Source: Paraburkholderia dilworthii
GTDB taxonomy: Bacteria > Pseudomonadota > Gammaproteobacteria > Burkholderiales > Burkholderiaceae
Assembly: GCF_000472525.1 (NCBI RefSeq)
Contig: NZ_AWZT01000011.1
Coordinates: 76,597 to 140,250 of the forward strand
Direction: 5' to 3'
Length of the DNA: 63,654 bases
Part shown: positions 27,197-35,749 of the stretch, one piece after another
Position numbering within the stretch: the stretch's first letter is position 1
Layout: every line of letters starts with the position of its first letter
Notes under the pieces: generated by a model
What the model was told of the DNA's origin: nothing
The model's input: only the letters and a program-made list of their open reading frames with translations
The model's database searches: none
Translations under genes and position numbers: made by a program

Positions 27197-28122
27197 GCAT
27201 CGACGGATTGTGGATCGGGCAGGTCGCCTTGGCCGCGCTCATGAATGTCGCGTTCGCGTTTACCGTCGGTTCGGCGTTGCTCGGCGCGTGGCTCGCGAAC
27301 GATGCAAAGGCGAAGGTCGCGCCCGGGCGCGCCGCGTGGTTGCGCGCGCAACGTTCGATGCTGACCGCCAGCGTCGTACTGGTGCTCGCCGATCTCGGCT
27401 GGCTGTTATATCAGGCGGCGTCGATGAGCGGCGTTGCATTGCCCGCCGCGTTCGGCTTCCTGCCTACGGTGCTCACACAAACGCACGTCGGCTACGGCTG
27501 GAGCGTTGCGTTCGCGGGGGCGCTGGTGTTGCTCGGCACCGCAATGACGAGTCATAGCGGCATGTTGCGCAACGCGCTGCTGTGGCTCGCGGTGATTGCG
27601 ATCGCCGCAGGCAAGGCGTCGCTCGGGCACGCGGCGGATGCCGGTCCGGCATCGGCAGCTATCGCGATGCAAACATTGCATGTGCTCGTAGCAAGCGTGT
27701 GGGGCGGCCTGGCGATCACCGCCGGGCTTGTGGTGTTGCCGGCGCTCGGCGCTTCGACCGCGCGAGGCCTGTTGATCCGCACGGCGACGCAGGTGTCGAA
27801 CGTGTCGGCGGTCACGGTGGGGTTCGTGCTGCTCTCCGGCATCTTCAACGCCGTGCGCGGCTCGGGCGGCTCGTTCCAAGCGATCGGGTCGAGTACATGG
27901 GGCCACGTTTTGATCCTCAAGCTCTCGCTCGTCGCACTTGCGCTCGTGCTTGGCGGCCTCAATCGCTTTCTTGCGCTTCCCCGCTTACGCCGCACGGCAT
28001 CGACGATGGACGCGCACACTTTTGTCAACGTGCTGTATCTGGAAGCGCTTGCGATGATCGGCGTCCTGGTTACTGCCGCCGCGCTCGCGCATAGCGCGCC
28101 GGCGTTCGCGGCGCTCGGCTGA
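27193..28122 (+). CDS. copD: CopD-type copper import/resistance membrane protein
   Basis: A 309-aa protein with about eight TM segments, starting at ATG 27193, which overlaps the copC stop by 4 nt. Family resemblance is clear in HVGYGWSVAFAGALVL, the conserved MQTLHVLVASVWGGLAI (His near the membrane face) and GHVLILKLSLVALAL. CopD works with CopC to move copper across the inner membrane in Pseudomonas-type systems. No CopA/B or CopRS genes accompany the pair here. Confidence 0.85.
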   Translation: MSIDGLWIGQVALAALMNVAFAFTVGSALLGAWLANDAKAKVAPGRAAWLRAQRSMLTASVVLVLADLGWLLYQAASMSGVALPAAFGFLPTVLTQTHVGYGWSVAFAGALVLLGTAMTSHSGMLRNALLWLAVIAIAAGKASLGHAADAGPASAAIAMQTLHVLVASVWGGLAITAGLVVLPALGASTARGLLIRTATQVSNVSAVTVGFVLLSGIFNAVRGSGGSFQAIGSSTWGHVLILKLSLVALALVLGGLNRFLALPRLRRTASTMDAHTFVNVLYLEALAMIGVLVTAAALAHSAPAFAALG

Positions 28123-28210
28123 GCTCGGTACACGAGTCACCGGCGCCCGACGCGCGGGCCGTGATGGTCCGCGTCGTTATACATTCAAACAGGCACGAGC
28201 GCACTGCATA

Positions 28211-28242
28211 AAAAAGCGCCGCACGGTTTCGCCGTGCGGCGC
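28211..28242 (-). terminator. Intrinsic terminator for the minus-strand pair
   Basis: An 11-bp stem GCGCCGCACGG / CCGTGCGGCGC with loop TTTCG. Reading minus, it is followed by six T. It lies 40 nt past the stop of the DUF2158-like gene and about 90 nt past copD, so it may also affect copD transcripts. Confidence 0.8.
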
Positions 28243-28282
28243 AGTACACACGGTCGCCCGGCGTTGGCCAGCGAACCCGCTA

Positions 28283-28543
28283 CTACTCCGAACGTGACAA
28301 CGCGGTTTTGGCCCGCTCCGGTTCCAATGTCTCCTCGGGAAACATCTCCTGCATCAACTCGCCGGTGTTGCCGAACCATTGGCAGATCAGCCAGTTGCCG
28401 GGCGCGAACAGCACCGGCCCGCTCCACGTGACGGTCATTGCAGATCCGCCGGACTTGAGCTTCAGCACGTCGCCGACGCAATACGCAGGTCTGGCGAGCC
28501 GAGCCGGTTCTGCAAGTCTTGTGAACAATCGCATGTTGATCAT
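28283..28543 (-). CDS. DUF2158 (YodC-like) small protein
   Basis: An 86-aa protein whose core VGDVLKLKSGGSAMTVTWSG, then CQWFGNTGELMQEMFPEETL, is the DUF2158/YodC pattern, a small beta-rich fold of unknown function. Start ATG 28543 (MINMRLFTRL) or ATG 28534; no strong SD. It begins 16 nt after the stop of the upstream small membrane-protein gene, so they are likely co-transcribed and end at the terminator at 28211-28242. Confidence 0.7.
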   Translation of the reverse strand: MINMRLFTRLAEPARLARPAYCVGDVLKLKSGGSAMTVTWSGPVLFAPGNWLICQWFGNTGELMQEMFPEETLEPERAKTALSRSE

Positions 28544-28559
28544 TCGGCGTTCGGCGGAT

Positions 28560-28862
28560 TCACTCGAGACCCAGCCGATGCCCGAGAATCGGCGCGCAAA
28601 ACAGCGCGATCGCGCAGCCTGCGACCTTGCCTTCGAGTTCGGCTGCTGCTGCATGCGCGCCGTAGACATGCGTGAGCAAATCGGAAAGCTGCGGGATGCA
28701 ATACACGACTGCGGCGACGATGAACCATTTCTCGACCGCCGCGATGCGCCAGCCGCGTTCATACGCAACGGCCGCGCCGATGACCCGGAGCACGCCGAAC
28801 AACACCAGCGCGCCGACGGCCGCCTGTTCGCGCAGCAAATAATCCGGAATGAATTCGCCCAT
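28560..28862 (-). CDS. Small integral membrane protein, hypothetical
   Basis: A 100-aa protein from ATG 28862 (MGEFIPDYLLREQ) with GGGAAG upstream. Three hydrophobic stretches (VGALVLFGVLRVIGAAVAY, WFIVAAVVYCI, VAGCAIALFC) suggest three TM helices. I recognise no family. It is followed directly by the DUF2158-like gene. The 290-nt region between its start and dgoD contains the dgoD terminator. Confidence 0.65.
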   Translation of the reverse strand: MGEFIPDYLLREQAAVGALVLFGVLRVIGAAVAYERGWRIAAVEKWFIVAAVVYCIPQLSDLLTHVYGAHAAAAELEGKVAGCAIALFCAPILGHRLGLE

Positions 28863-29101
28863 GTTGCTTCCCGATGCATTCGTTGTTTGAACGCATTTGA
28901 GCAAGGAGTGGGCCATGCATCTGTCTGATGTCGAACAAAGGGTAGCTTAGCCTTTGCAGGCAAGGCTTTGGCAACGCGGGCGAAAGCGCTCAGGAGGCGC
29001 GAAAACGCGATTCAAGGCTCGAGCGGCGGGGGGCGTTACGTTACTCAAGCGCGCGCATGTCACGTCACCGTAACGTGCGAGCCTGATTTGCTGAGAGCGC
29101 C

Positions 29102-29130
29102 CAAAAGAAAACGCCGCTCGCAGGCGGCGT
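29102..29130 (-). terminator. Intrinsic terminator after dgoD
   Basis: Stem ACGCCGC / GCGGCGT (29111-29117 with 29124-29130). On the minus strand it is followed by TTTCTTTTGG. It lies 24 nt past the dgoD stop. Confidence 0.7.
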
Positions 29131-29153
29131 CATTCGGCAGGCGGCTGAAACGA

Positions 29154-30302
29154 TTACCACTCGGCGACGCTGCCATCAGCGTGACGCCAAACCGGATTGC
29201 GCCAGCGATGACCGACCTTCGCCATTTCGCGCACCTTCTCCTCATTCACTTCGATACCGAGGCCCGGGCCTTGCGGAATCGACACGAAGCCGTCTTCGTA
29301 TTTGAAGACTTCCGGGTTCCTGATGTAATCGAGCAGATCGTTGCCCTGGTTGTAGTGAATGCCGAGGCTCTGCTCCTGGATGAAGGCGTTGTAGCTCACT
29401 GCATCGATCTGCAGGCAGGTCGCGAGCGCAATGGGTCCGAGCGGGCAGTGCAGCGCGAGCGCGACGTCGTAGGCTTCCGCCATCGACGCGATCTTGCGGC
29501 ACTCGGTGATCCCGCCCGCATGCGACGCGTCTGGCTGAATGATATCGACGTAGCCGCCCGACAAAATGTGCTTGAAGTCCCAGCGCGAATACAGACGCTC
29601 GCCCAATGCAATCGGCGTGTTCGTCTGATTGACGATATCGCGCAGCGCTTCAGCGTTTTCCGACAGCACCGGCTCTTCGATGAAGAGCAGCTTGTACGGG
29701 TCGAGTTCTTTCGCCAGCACCTTCGCCATCGGCTTATGCACGCGGCCGTGGAAGTCCACGCCGATACCGATGTTCGGCCCGACCGCCTCGCGCACCGCCG
29801 CCACGTTGTTGATGACGCCCTGCACTTTGTCGAAGGTGTCGATGATCTGCAATTCTTCGGAGCCATTCATCTTCACGGCCTTAAAGCCACGTTCGACCAC
29901 GGCGCGCGCGTTGTTCGCGACGTCGCTCGGACGGTCTCCGCCAATCCACGAATAGACCTTGATCCTGTCGCGCACCTGGCCGCCGAGCAGCGCGTGCACC
30001 GGCACGCCATGATGCTTGCCCTTGATGTCCCACAGCGCCTGGTCGACGCCGGCAATCGCGCTCATCGTGATCGGACCGCCACGATAGAAGCCCGCGCGGT
30101 ACATCACTTGCCAATGGTCTTCAATCAGAAGCGGGTCTTTGCCGATCAGATAGTCCGACAGTTCTTCGACCGCCGCAGCCACCGTATGCGCCCGGCCTTC
30201 GACCACCGGCTCGCCCCAGCCGACGATACCTTCGTCGGTCTCGATCTTCAGGAAGCACCAGCGCGGCGGAACGATGAAGGTTTCGAGCTTGGTGATTTTC
30301 AT
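29154..30302 (-). CDS. dgoD: D-galactonate dehydratase
   Basis: A 382-aa enolase-superfamily dehydratase making 2-keto-3-deoxy-D-galactonate from D-galactonate. Residue positions match the E. coli enzyme: metal ligands Asp183, Glu209, Glu235 and catalytic His185 and His285 (motifs [27 protein letters not shown]). Start ATG 30302 with GGAG upstream. The rest of the De Ley-Doudoroff set (dgoK kinase, dgoA aldolase) is not in this window. A divergent FadR-type regulator and an operator-like palindrome lie immediately upstream. Confidence 0.94.
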   Translation of the reverse strand: MKITKLETFIVPPRWCFLKIETDEGIVGWGEPVVEGRAHTVAAAVEELSDYLIGKDPLLIEDHWQVMYRAGFYRGGPITMSAIAGVDQALWDIKGKHHGVPVHALLGGQVRDRIKVYSWIGGDRPSDVANNARAVVERGFKAVKMNGSEELQIIDTFDKVQGVINNVAAVREAVGPNIGIGVDFHGRVHKPMAKVLAKELDPYKLLFIEEPVLSENAEALRDIVNQTNTPIALGERLYSRWDFKHILSGGYVDIIQPDASHAGGITECRKIASMAEAYDVALALHCPLGPIALATCLQIDAVSYNAFIQEQSLGIHYNQGNDLLDYIRNPEVFKYEDGFVSIPQGPGLGIEVNEEKVREMAKVGHRWRNPVWRHADGSVAEW

Positions 30303-30366
30303 GTCGTGCGTCTCCGATCACTTGCGAAATATTCGAGGATTTCTATGCTACAACAAAGGCCGCTAA

Positions 30367-30384
30367 AGTACTATTAATAGTACT
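30367..30384. promoter_or_regulatory. Perfect 18-bp palindrome in the dgoD/GntR spacer
   Basis: AGTACTATTAATAGTACT is a perfect palindrome centred between the divergent genes, 65 nt before dgoD. The 9-mer AGTACTATT is also directly repeated (30367-30375 and 30379-30387). It is the obvious candidate operator for the adjacent GntR-family protein, controlling dgoD and itself. The TAG at 30378 within it closes the regulator frame upstream. Confidence 0.65.
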
Positions 30385-30425
30385 ATTCGCCAGATATTGA
30401 GCGGCAACGCCGCAGGGAGAAAGCT

Positions 30426-31103
30426 ATTCAGCACGATCTGCATGGGCGCGTCGCGCATCTGCTGGCGACTGCGATTCTGCGCGGCGACTACGCGCCCGAT
30501 TCGATCCTGCCGCGCGAGGCAGAGTTGATGGATACGTTCGGCGTGAGCCGCACCGTGTTGCGCGAGGCGTTGCGCACGCTAACGTCGAAAGGGTTGATCG
30601 AATCGCGTCCGCGCGTGGGCACGCGCGTGCGGCCACGGCATGCGTGGAATCTGCTCGATGTCGACGTGCTCGACTGGTATTCGCGCGTTGCCGAGCCGAT
30701 GCAGTTCGCCCTCAAGCTGCAGGAAATGCGCGAGATGATCGAGCCATACGCCGCGGGTCTCGCCGCCGCTTCGCACTCCGACGAGACATTCGGCGCGCTC
30801 GCCGCTGCACACGCGGCGATGGCCGCCGCGCGCAACGTCGACGAATGGGTGCGTGCCGATCTGCAATTTCACCTGAGCGTGTTAATTGCGTGCAGCAACG
30901 AATTGCTGATTCCACTCGGCACGCTGATCGAACGCACGCTCGAGGCACAGCTTCGGCTCAATGCGAAACGCGCCGACGTTTTCAACGCGTCGCTCGCCGA
31001 ACACACGGCCGTGTTCGAAGCGATTCGCGAGCGTGACGCCGCCGCGGCCCGCGACGCGATGGCGCGCCTGCTCGGCGTCACGCGCGCTCGCATCGAGGCA
31101 TGA
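30426..31103 (+). CDS. FadR-family GntR regulator (DgoR-like), possible ATT start
   Basis: A FadR-subfamily regulator, 225 aa if read from ATT 30426. The winged HTH spans HGRVAHLLATAILRGDYAPD through SRTVLREALRTLTSKGLIES and an FCD ligand-binding domain follows (EMREMIEPYAAGLAAA, DLQFHLSVL, EHTAVFEAI). It resembles E. coli DgoR around the HTH wing (WNLLDVDVLDW). No ATG/GTG/TTG is in frame before 30525, which would remove HTH helix 1. ATT 30426 has AGGGAGA at ideal spacing; CTG 30438 is another option. Its stop (31101-31103) directly abuts the convergent emrB-like stop, leaving no spacer. Confidence 0.8.
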   Translation: MQHDLHGRVAHLLATAILRGDYAPDSILPREAELMDTFGVSRTVLREALRTLTSKGLIESRPRVGTRVRPRHAWNLLDVDVLDWYSRVAEPMQFALKLQEMREMIEPYAAGLAAASHSDETFGALAAAHAAMAAARNVDEWVRADLQFHLSVLIACSNELLIPLGTLIERTLEAQLRLNAKRADVFNASLAEHTAVFEAIRERDAAAARDAMARLLGVTRARIEA

Positions 31104-32642
31104 TCAATCCATCGCCGCATGAGCGGCCGACGCGTCGTGCGTCTTGTGCCCTGGGCGGATCATCAGCAGCAGCGGAATGACAAGCAGTGTCGCGACGAAC
31201 ATCAGCTTGAAATCGTTCAGATAAGCGATCATCGACGCCTGCTGCGTGATCGACGCATTCAGTGCCGCCATGTCGTAGTTCGAGCCGCTCGCAAGCATCG
31301 GCTGGATCGCGGGGTTGAACGGCGTGACATTGGCCGCGAGGTCCGCGTGAGAAATCTGCGTGTTGCGCGTCATCAGCGTTTGCACGATCGAGATGCCGAT
31401 ACTGCTGCCGATGTTGCGCATCAGGCTGTAGGTCGCGGTGCCGTCCGCGCGCAGTTCGGGCGCGAGCGTCGAGAACGTCAGCGCACTCAACGGCACGAAC
31501 ACGAGACCGAGCCCGAAGCCCTGTATCACGCCGGGCCACACAATGTCCGACGCCGACAGCACGATCGTGTAGTGCATCATCTGCCACAGCGCGAACGCCG
31601 AAATCAGAAAGCCTGCGAGCAGCATCAGCCGCGGGTCGATCCGCTTGAGCAGCCTGCCGGCGAGAAGCATCGCGAGCATCGTGCCGGCGCCGCTCGGCGC
31701 GGTGACGAGGCCCGTGGTCGCGACTGGATAGTTCATCAGGTTTTGCAGCATTGGCGGCAGCAACGCGCGCGTCGCGTACATCACCGCGCCGATCACGAAG
31801 ATGAAGAATGTGCCCGTTGCGAAGTTCGGGTCCTTCAGCAACTCGTATTTGAAGAACGATTTTTTGCCGATGGTTGCCGTATGCACGAGAAAAAACGCGA
31901 AGCTGATTGCAGCGATCAACGCCTCGATCACGATCTCGTGCGAACCGAACCAGTCGAGTTGCTCACCGCGATCCAGCATGGCCTGAAGCGCGCCAATCGC
32001 GAGACCGAGCGTGGCGAAGCCGAACGCGTCGAACTTCGCGTCGGGCTTCGGCGCGCGCGAGGGCAGGAACGTTGCCACGCCGAACAGCGCGAATGCGCCA
32101 ATCGGCACGTTGATGAAGAACACCCAGCGCCAGTTGTAGCTGTCGGTGAGCCAGCCGCCGAGCGTGGGGCCGAGAATCGGTCCGACCATCACGCCCATAC
32201 CCCACACGGCCATCGCCTGGCCTTGTTTTTCGCGCGGATTGATATCAAGCAGGATGGACTGCGACAGCGGCACGAGCGACGCCCCGAAAACGCCTTGCAG
32301 CAGACGCGACGCGACGATCTGCGTGAGCGTCTCCGACAAGCCGCATAACGCCGACGACACGGTAAACCCGCCGATCGCGATGATCAGCAGGCGCTTCACG
32401 CTCAGCCTGTCGGACAGCCAGCCGGTCAGCGGCGTGGCGATAGCGGCGGCCACGATGTACGAGGTCAGCACCCATGTGATCTCGTCTTGCGACGCGGACA
32501 GCGTGCCCTGCATGTGCGGCAGCGCCACGTTGGCAATGGTGCTGTCGAGCGTCTGGATCAGCGTGGCGAGCATGATCGAGATCGTGATCATCGGCCGGTT
32601 GAGCGGCGCGGCGGCGCTCGACGGCGAAGAGTCGGTGGACAT
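31104..32642 (-). CDS. DHA2-family drug:H+ antiporter (EmrB/QacA type, 14 TM)
   Basis: A 512-aa MFS exporter with 14 predicted TM helices. Motifs: MLATLIQTLDSTIANVALP (TM1, motif D1), GWLSDRLSVKRL (motif A) and GPILGPTLGGWL (motif C, antiporter signature). It is probably an inner-membrane multidrug pump working with HlyD/TolC-type partners, but no emrA-like gene is adjacent. Start ATG 32642. It is divergent from a MarR regulator, with a large palindrome 17 nt upstream of its start. Confidence 0.9.
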   Translation of the reverse strand: MSTDSSPSSAAAPLNRPMITISIMLATLIQTLDSTIANVALPHMQGTLSASQDEITWVLTSYIVAAAIATPLTGWLSDRLSVKRLLIIAIGGFTVSSALCGLSETLTQIVASRLLQGVFGASLVPLSQSILLDINPREKQGQAMAVWGMGVMVGPILGPTLGGWLTDSYNWRWVFFINVPIGAFALFGVATFLPSRAPKPDAKFDAFGFATLGLAIGALQAMLDRGEQLDWFGSHEIVIEALIAAISFAFFLVHTATIGKKSFFKYELLKDPNFATGTFFIFVIGAVMYATRALLPPMLQNLMNYPVATTGLVTAPSGAGTMLAMLLAGRLLKRIDPRLMLLAGFLISAFALWQMMHYTIVLSASDIVWPGVIQGFGLGLVFVPLSALTFSTLAPELRADGTATYSLMRNIGSSIGISIVQTLMTRNTQISHADLAANVTPFNPAIQPMLASGSNYDMAALNASITQQASMIAYLNDFKLMFVATLLVIPLLLMIRPGHKTHDASAAHAAMD

Positions 32643-32658
32643 GAATGTGCGGGGTCGT

Positions 32659-32686
32659 CGATATAATAAGCATGCTTAGTATATCG
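32659..32686. promoter_or_regulatory. 28-bp near-perfect palindrome, candidate MarR operator
   Basis: The left arm CGATATAATAAGCA and right arm TGCTTAGTATATCG are reverse complements except for one mismatched pair. It sits in the 136-nt divergent spacer of the exporter and MarR genes, almost touching the exporter start, as expected for a repressor site. MarR dimers usually bind 16-25 bp palindromes. Confidence 0.7.
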
Positions 32687-32778
32687 GGCGCATGCGGCCG
32701 CCAGCATCGGGAATTATGCGGAGGCTGAATTGCGTGCAGAAGGCGTGGCTGCGCCAAAGGCTTTCGTATAATCCGCGC

Positions 32779-33222
32779 ATGAAAACCCAACTGGAAGAGC
32801 GCTTCGGCTTTCTGATTTCCGACGTTGGCCGCTTGACCGGCAAGCGTTTCGACGACCTCGCGAAATCGTCGGTCGATTTGACACGCGCGCAGTGCCGCGT
32901 GCTGGCCTACCTCGCTCACTACGGCGATATCAACCAGGCGCGGCTTGCGGATTTGCTCGAAGTCGCGCCCATCTCCGCGGGCCGTCTGCTGGACCGGATG
33001 GAAGAGGGTGGCTGGATCGAGCGGGTGGCCAATCCACAGGATCGGCGCGAGCATCAGGTACGCATGACGCCGAAGGCCGAGCGAGCGCTCGGCAAGGCGC
33101 GCAAAGTGGGCGACGAGGTCGCGCTCGAGGCGCTGAACGGCTTCACCGATGAAGAGGCCGCGCAGATCATCGCGCTATTGCAGCGCGTGCGCGGCAACCT
33201 GAGCCGGTTGGTGGATCGTTGA
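32779..33222 (+). CDS. MarR-family transcriptional regulator
   Basis: A 147-aa winged-helix regulator from ATG 32779 (MKTQLEERFGFL). The recognition helix region is ADLLEVAPISAGRLLDRMEE and the wing DRREHQVRMTPKAER. It probably represses the divergent multidrug exporter and itself through the palindrome at 32659-32686. Effector unknown. Confidence 0.88.
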   Translation: MKTQLEERFGFLISDVGRLTGKRFDDLAKSSVDLTRAQCRVLAYLAHYGDINQARLADLLEVAPISAGRLLDRMEEGGWIERVANPQDRREHQVRMTPKAERALGKARKVGDEVALEALNGFTDEEAAQIIALLQRVRGNLSRLVDR

Positions 33223-33256
33223 TGGAATCTTTCCGCAGCCGGCTTCGGGCGGCTTT

Positions 33257-33595
33257 TTATTTGGCTTCAGAGCCCGTAGCCGCGCCCGACGGCGGCGCGA
33301 GTTCATAGCAGCCCGGCGCTTTCTTGCCGGCTTCCGGCCCTTGCGAATCGATGCATTTGAAGGCGCTCTGATCGCGCTGGACAAAGATGGTGTCGGCCGG
33401 GCCGCCGTCGCCGCGAGGCGTGTTGACGACCGCGACGATCTTGTAGCCATTCTGCAGAAGCGTCGACAGCGTGGTCTGGCTCGCGCGCCACTGGTTGTCG
33501 GTCGGAGTTTGCGCTTGAACGGCGCTGGTGGAAGCGGCGCCCAGAAGCGCGATCGATGCGATGGCCACGGCGCGCGCGGCGGTGCGGAACGTCAT
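33257..33595 (-). CDS. Small secreted hypothetical protein
   Basis: A 112-aa protein from ATG 33595 with AGGAGG 7 nt upstream. The N-terminus MTFRTAARAVAIASIALLGA followed by a VQAQ-like cleavage site is a typical Sec signal peptide; the mature protein is about 80 aa with two Cys (FKCID, PGCYE) that may pair in the periplasm. I recognise no family. It is convergent with the MarR gene. Confidence 0.7.
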   Translation of the reverse strand: MTFRTAARAVAIASIALLGAASTSAVQAQTPTDNQWRASQTTLSTLLQNGYKIVAVVNTPRGDGGPADTIFVQRDQSAFKCIDSQGPEAGKKAPGCYELAPPSGAATGSEAK

Positions 33596-33655
33596 CAAGA
33601 AACCTCCTTGAAGTTGCGGGTGTCGCTATCCGTATCAAATGCGGACAGCCAGAAC

Positions 33656-33693
33656 AAAAAAGCCGCTGAACCTTGCGGATCAGCGGCTTTTTC
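33656..33693 (-). terminator. Bidirectional intrinsic terminator downstream of tRNA-Met
   Basis: Stem AAGCCGCTGA / TCAGCGGCTT with loop ACCTTGCGGA, flanked by an A-run and a T-run, so it can act on both strands. It lies 8 nt past the tRNA 3' end on the minus strand. Confidence 0.85.
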
Positions 33694-33700
33694 TTGCAAC

Positions 33701-33777
<77 letters not shown>

Positions 33778-33873
33778 GAAAGAAGCGAGATTATGAGGAT
33801 AGCACCGGGGGCTGTCAACCCCCGGTGCGCAACTTTTTCAGTCGCCGCCCATGGTTTTTCGGGCCGAGGCGCC

Positions 33874-35532
33874 TCAATCCTTCGCGTAGATATCCGAGTC
33901 CTTCGTTTCGCGGACGAACAGCATGCCGATCACAAAAGTAATCAGCGCGATCACGATCGGATACCACAAGCCCGAGTAGATGTTGCCCTTCGCCGCGACG
34001 ATCGCGAACGCCGTGGCCGGGAGGAACCCGCCGAACCAGCCATTGCCGATGTGATACGGCAGTGACATCGACGTATAGCGAATTCGCGTGGGGAACATCT
34101 CCACGAGCATCGCCGCAATCGGTCCATAGACCATCGTCACGTAGATCACGAGGATCGTCAGGATTACCACGCTCATCGGCCAGTTGATCTGCGACGAATC
34201 GGCCTTCGGCGGATAGCCGGCGGATTTCAGCGTCGTCGAAAGCGACTTGTCGAACGCCTTGCCCTGGTCCTTCGCGTCGGCGGCTTTGCCGTCAAACGTG
34301 GAGACCACCGTGTCGCCGACCTTGATCTGCGCGAGCGTGCCCGCCGGCGCCGCGACGTTCTCGTAGTTCAAGCCGGCTTTCGACAATGCGCTTTTCGCGA
34401 TGTCGCAGGAACTCGTGAACTTCGACGTACCGACCGGGTTGAACTGGAACGAGCATTCGTCCGGATTCGCGATCACGACGATCGGCGCCTTCGCCGTAGC
34501 CGTTTCCAGCGCCGGGTTGACGTAGTGCGTCAGCGCCTTGAAGAGCGGGAAGTACGTCAGCGCGGCGATCAGCAAGCCGGCCATGATGATCGGTTTGCGC
34601 CCGATGCGATCCGACAGCGAGCCGAAGAACAGGAAGAACGGCGTGCCGATCAGCAGCGCAATCGCGATCATGATGTTGGCCGTCGCGCCGTCCACCTTCA
34701 GCGTCTGCGTCAGGAAGAACAACGTGTAGAACTGGCCCGTGTACCACACGACAGCCTGGCCAGCGGTCAGGCCAATCAGCGCGAGGATAACGATCTTCAG
34801 ATTCTTCCACTGGCCGAAAGCCTCAGTAAGCGGCGCCTTGGACGTCTTGCCTTCCGCCTTGATGCGCTCGAACACCGGCGATTCATGCAGTTGCAGGCGA
34901 ATCCACACGGAAATGCCGAGCAGCACGATCGACGCGATGAACGGAATGCGCCAGCCCCATGCGCCGAACGCGTCTTCGCCCATTGCCGTACGCACGCCGA
35001 GAATCACCAGCAGCGAGAGGAACAGGCCGAGCGTGGCCGTCGTCTGGATCCAGGCGGTGTAGAAGCCGCGGCGTCCGGGCGGCGCGTGTTCGGCCACGTA
35101 GGTCGCAGCGCCGCCGTATTCGCCGCCGAGCGCGAGGCCTTGCAGCATCCGCATCGCAATGAAGATCACCGGCGACGCGATGCCGATTGCGGCATAGCCG
35201 GGCAGGAAGCCGACGAGGAAGGTCGACAGACCCATGATCACGATCGTGACGAGGAACGTGTACTTACGGCCGACCAGATCGCCGAGCCGGCCGAACACCA
35301 CCGCGCCGAACGGACGCACCGCGAAGCCCGCAGCGAAGCTGAGCAGCGTGAAGATGAAGCCAGCGGTTGGGTTGACGCCCGAGAAAAAGCTCTTGCTGAT
35401 GTAGGCCGCGAGCGACCCGGCCAGATAAAAGTCGTACCACTCGAAAACCGTACCTAGCGACGATGCGAAGATCACCCGCTTCTCATCGCGCGTCATCGGC
35501 ACGGGCGAAATGTGCCCGCCAACGGTAGCCAT
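33874..35532 (-). CDS. MFS transporter, metabolite:H+ symporter (MHS) family
   Basis: A 552-aa inner-membrane carrier from ATG 35532 with GGAG upstream. The MHS signature FEWYDFYLAGSLAAYI (TM1), GRLGDLVGRKYTFL (motif A) and ALGGEYGGAATYVAEHAP are clear. Relatives carry organic acids, betaines, shikimate or citrate; the substrate here is unknown. In the second half there is an unusual insert of about 110 residues between TM segments (PDECSFQFNPVG to about SSQINWP) with two Cys, likely a periplasmic subdomain. It lies downstream of a TctDE-type two-component system on the same strand. Confidence 0.88.
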   Translation of the reverse strand: MATVGGHISPVPMTRDEKRVIFASSLGTVFEWYDFYLAGSLAAYISKSFFSGVNPTAGFIFTLLSFAAGFAVRPFGAVVFGRLGDLVGRKYTFLVTIVIMGLSTFLVGFLPGYAAIGIASPVIFIAMRMLQGLALGGEYGGAATYVAEHAPPGRRGFYTAWIQTTATLGLFLSLLVILGVRTAMGEDAFGAWGWRIPFIASIVLLGISVWIRLQLHESPVFERIKAEGKTSKAPLTEAFGQWKNLKIVILALIGLTAGQAVVWYTGQFYTLFFLTQTLKVDGATANIMIAIALLIGTPFFLFFGSLSDRIGRKPIIMAGLLIAALTYFPLFKALTHYVNPALETATAKAPIVVIANPDECSFQFNPVGTSKFTSSCDIAKSALSKAGLNYENVAAPAGTLAQIKVGDTVVSTFDGKAADAKDQGKAFDKSLSTTLKSAGYPPKADSSQINWPMSVVILTILVIYVTMVYGPIAAMLVEMFPTRIRYTSMSLPYHIGNGWFGGFLPATAFAIVAAKGNIYSGLWYPIVIALITFVIGMLFVRETKDSDIYAKD

Positions 35533-35749
35533 ATGTCGTCTCCAATATTGATATACACGCGGTGCGCCGGCCCGCGGCGCTCCGTGCAACCGATTATTGG
35601 AGTGAAAACTTACGGCCTTCTGACATCAACGGCCCAAGTCGCAGTTTTTGCAGCGACGGCAAATTGTTGGATACATCTGTTAAATGGCGTCGAACGGCGT
35701 GAAATTCACCGCGAACGGCGTCTATCACGGTATGCGTTCGGAGTCGCCC

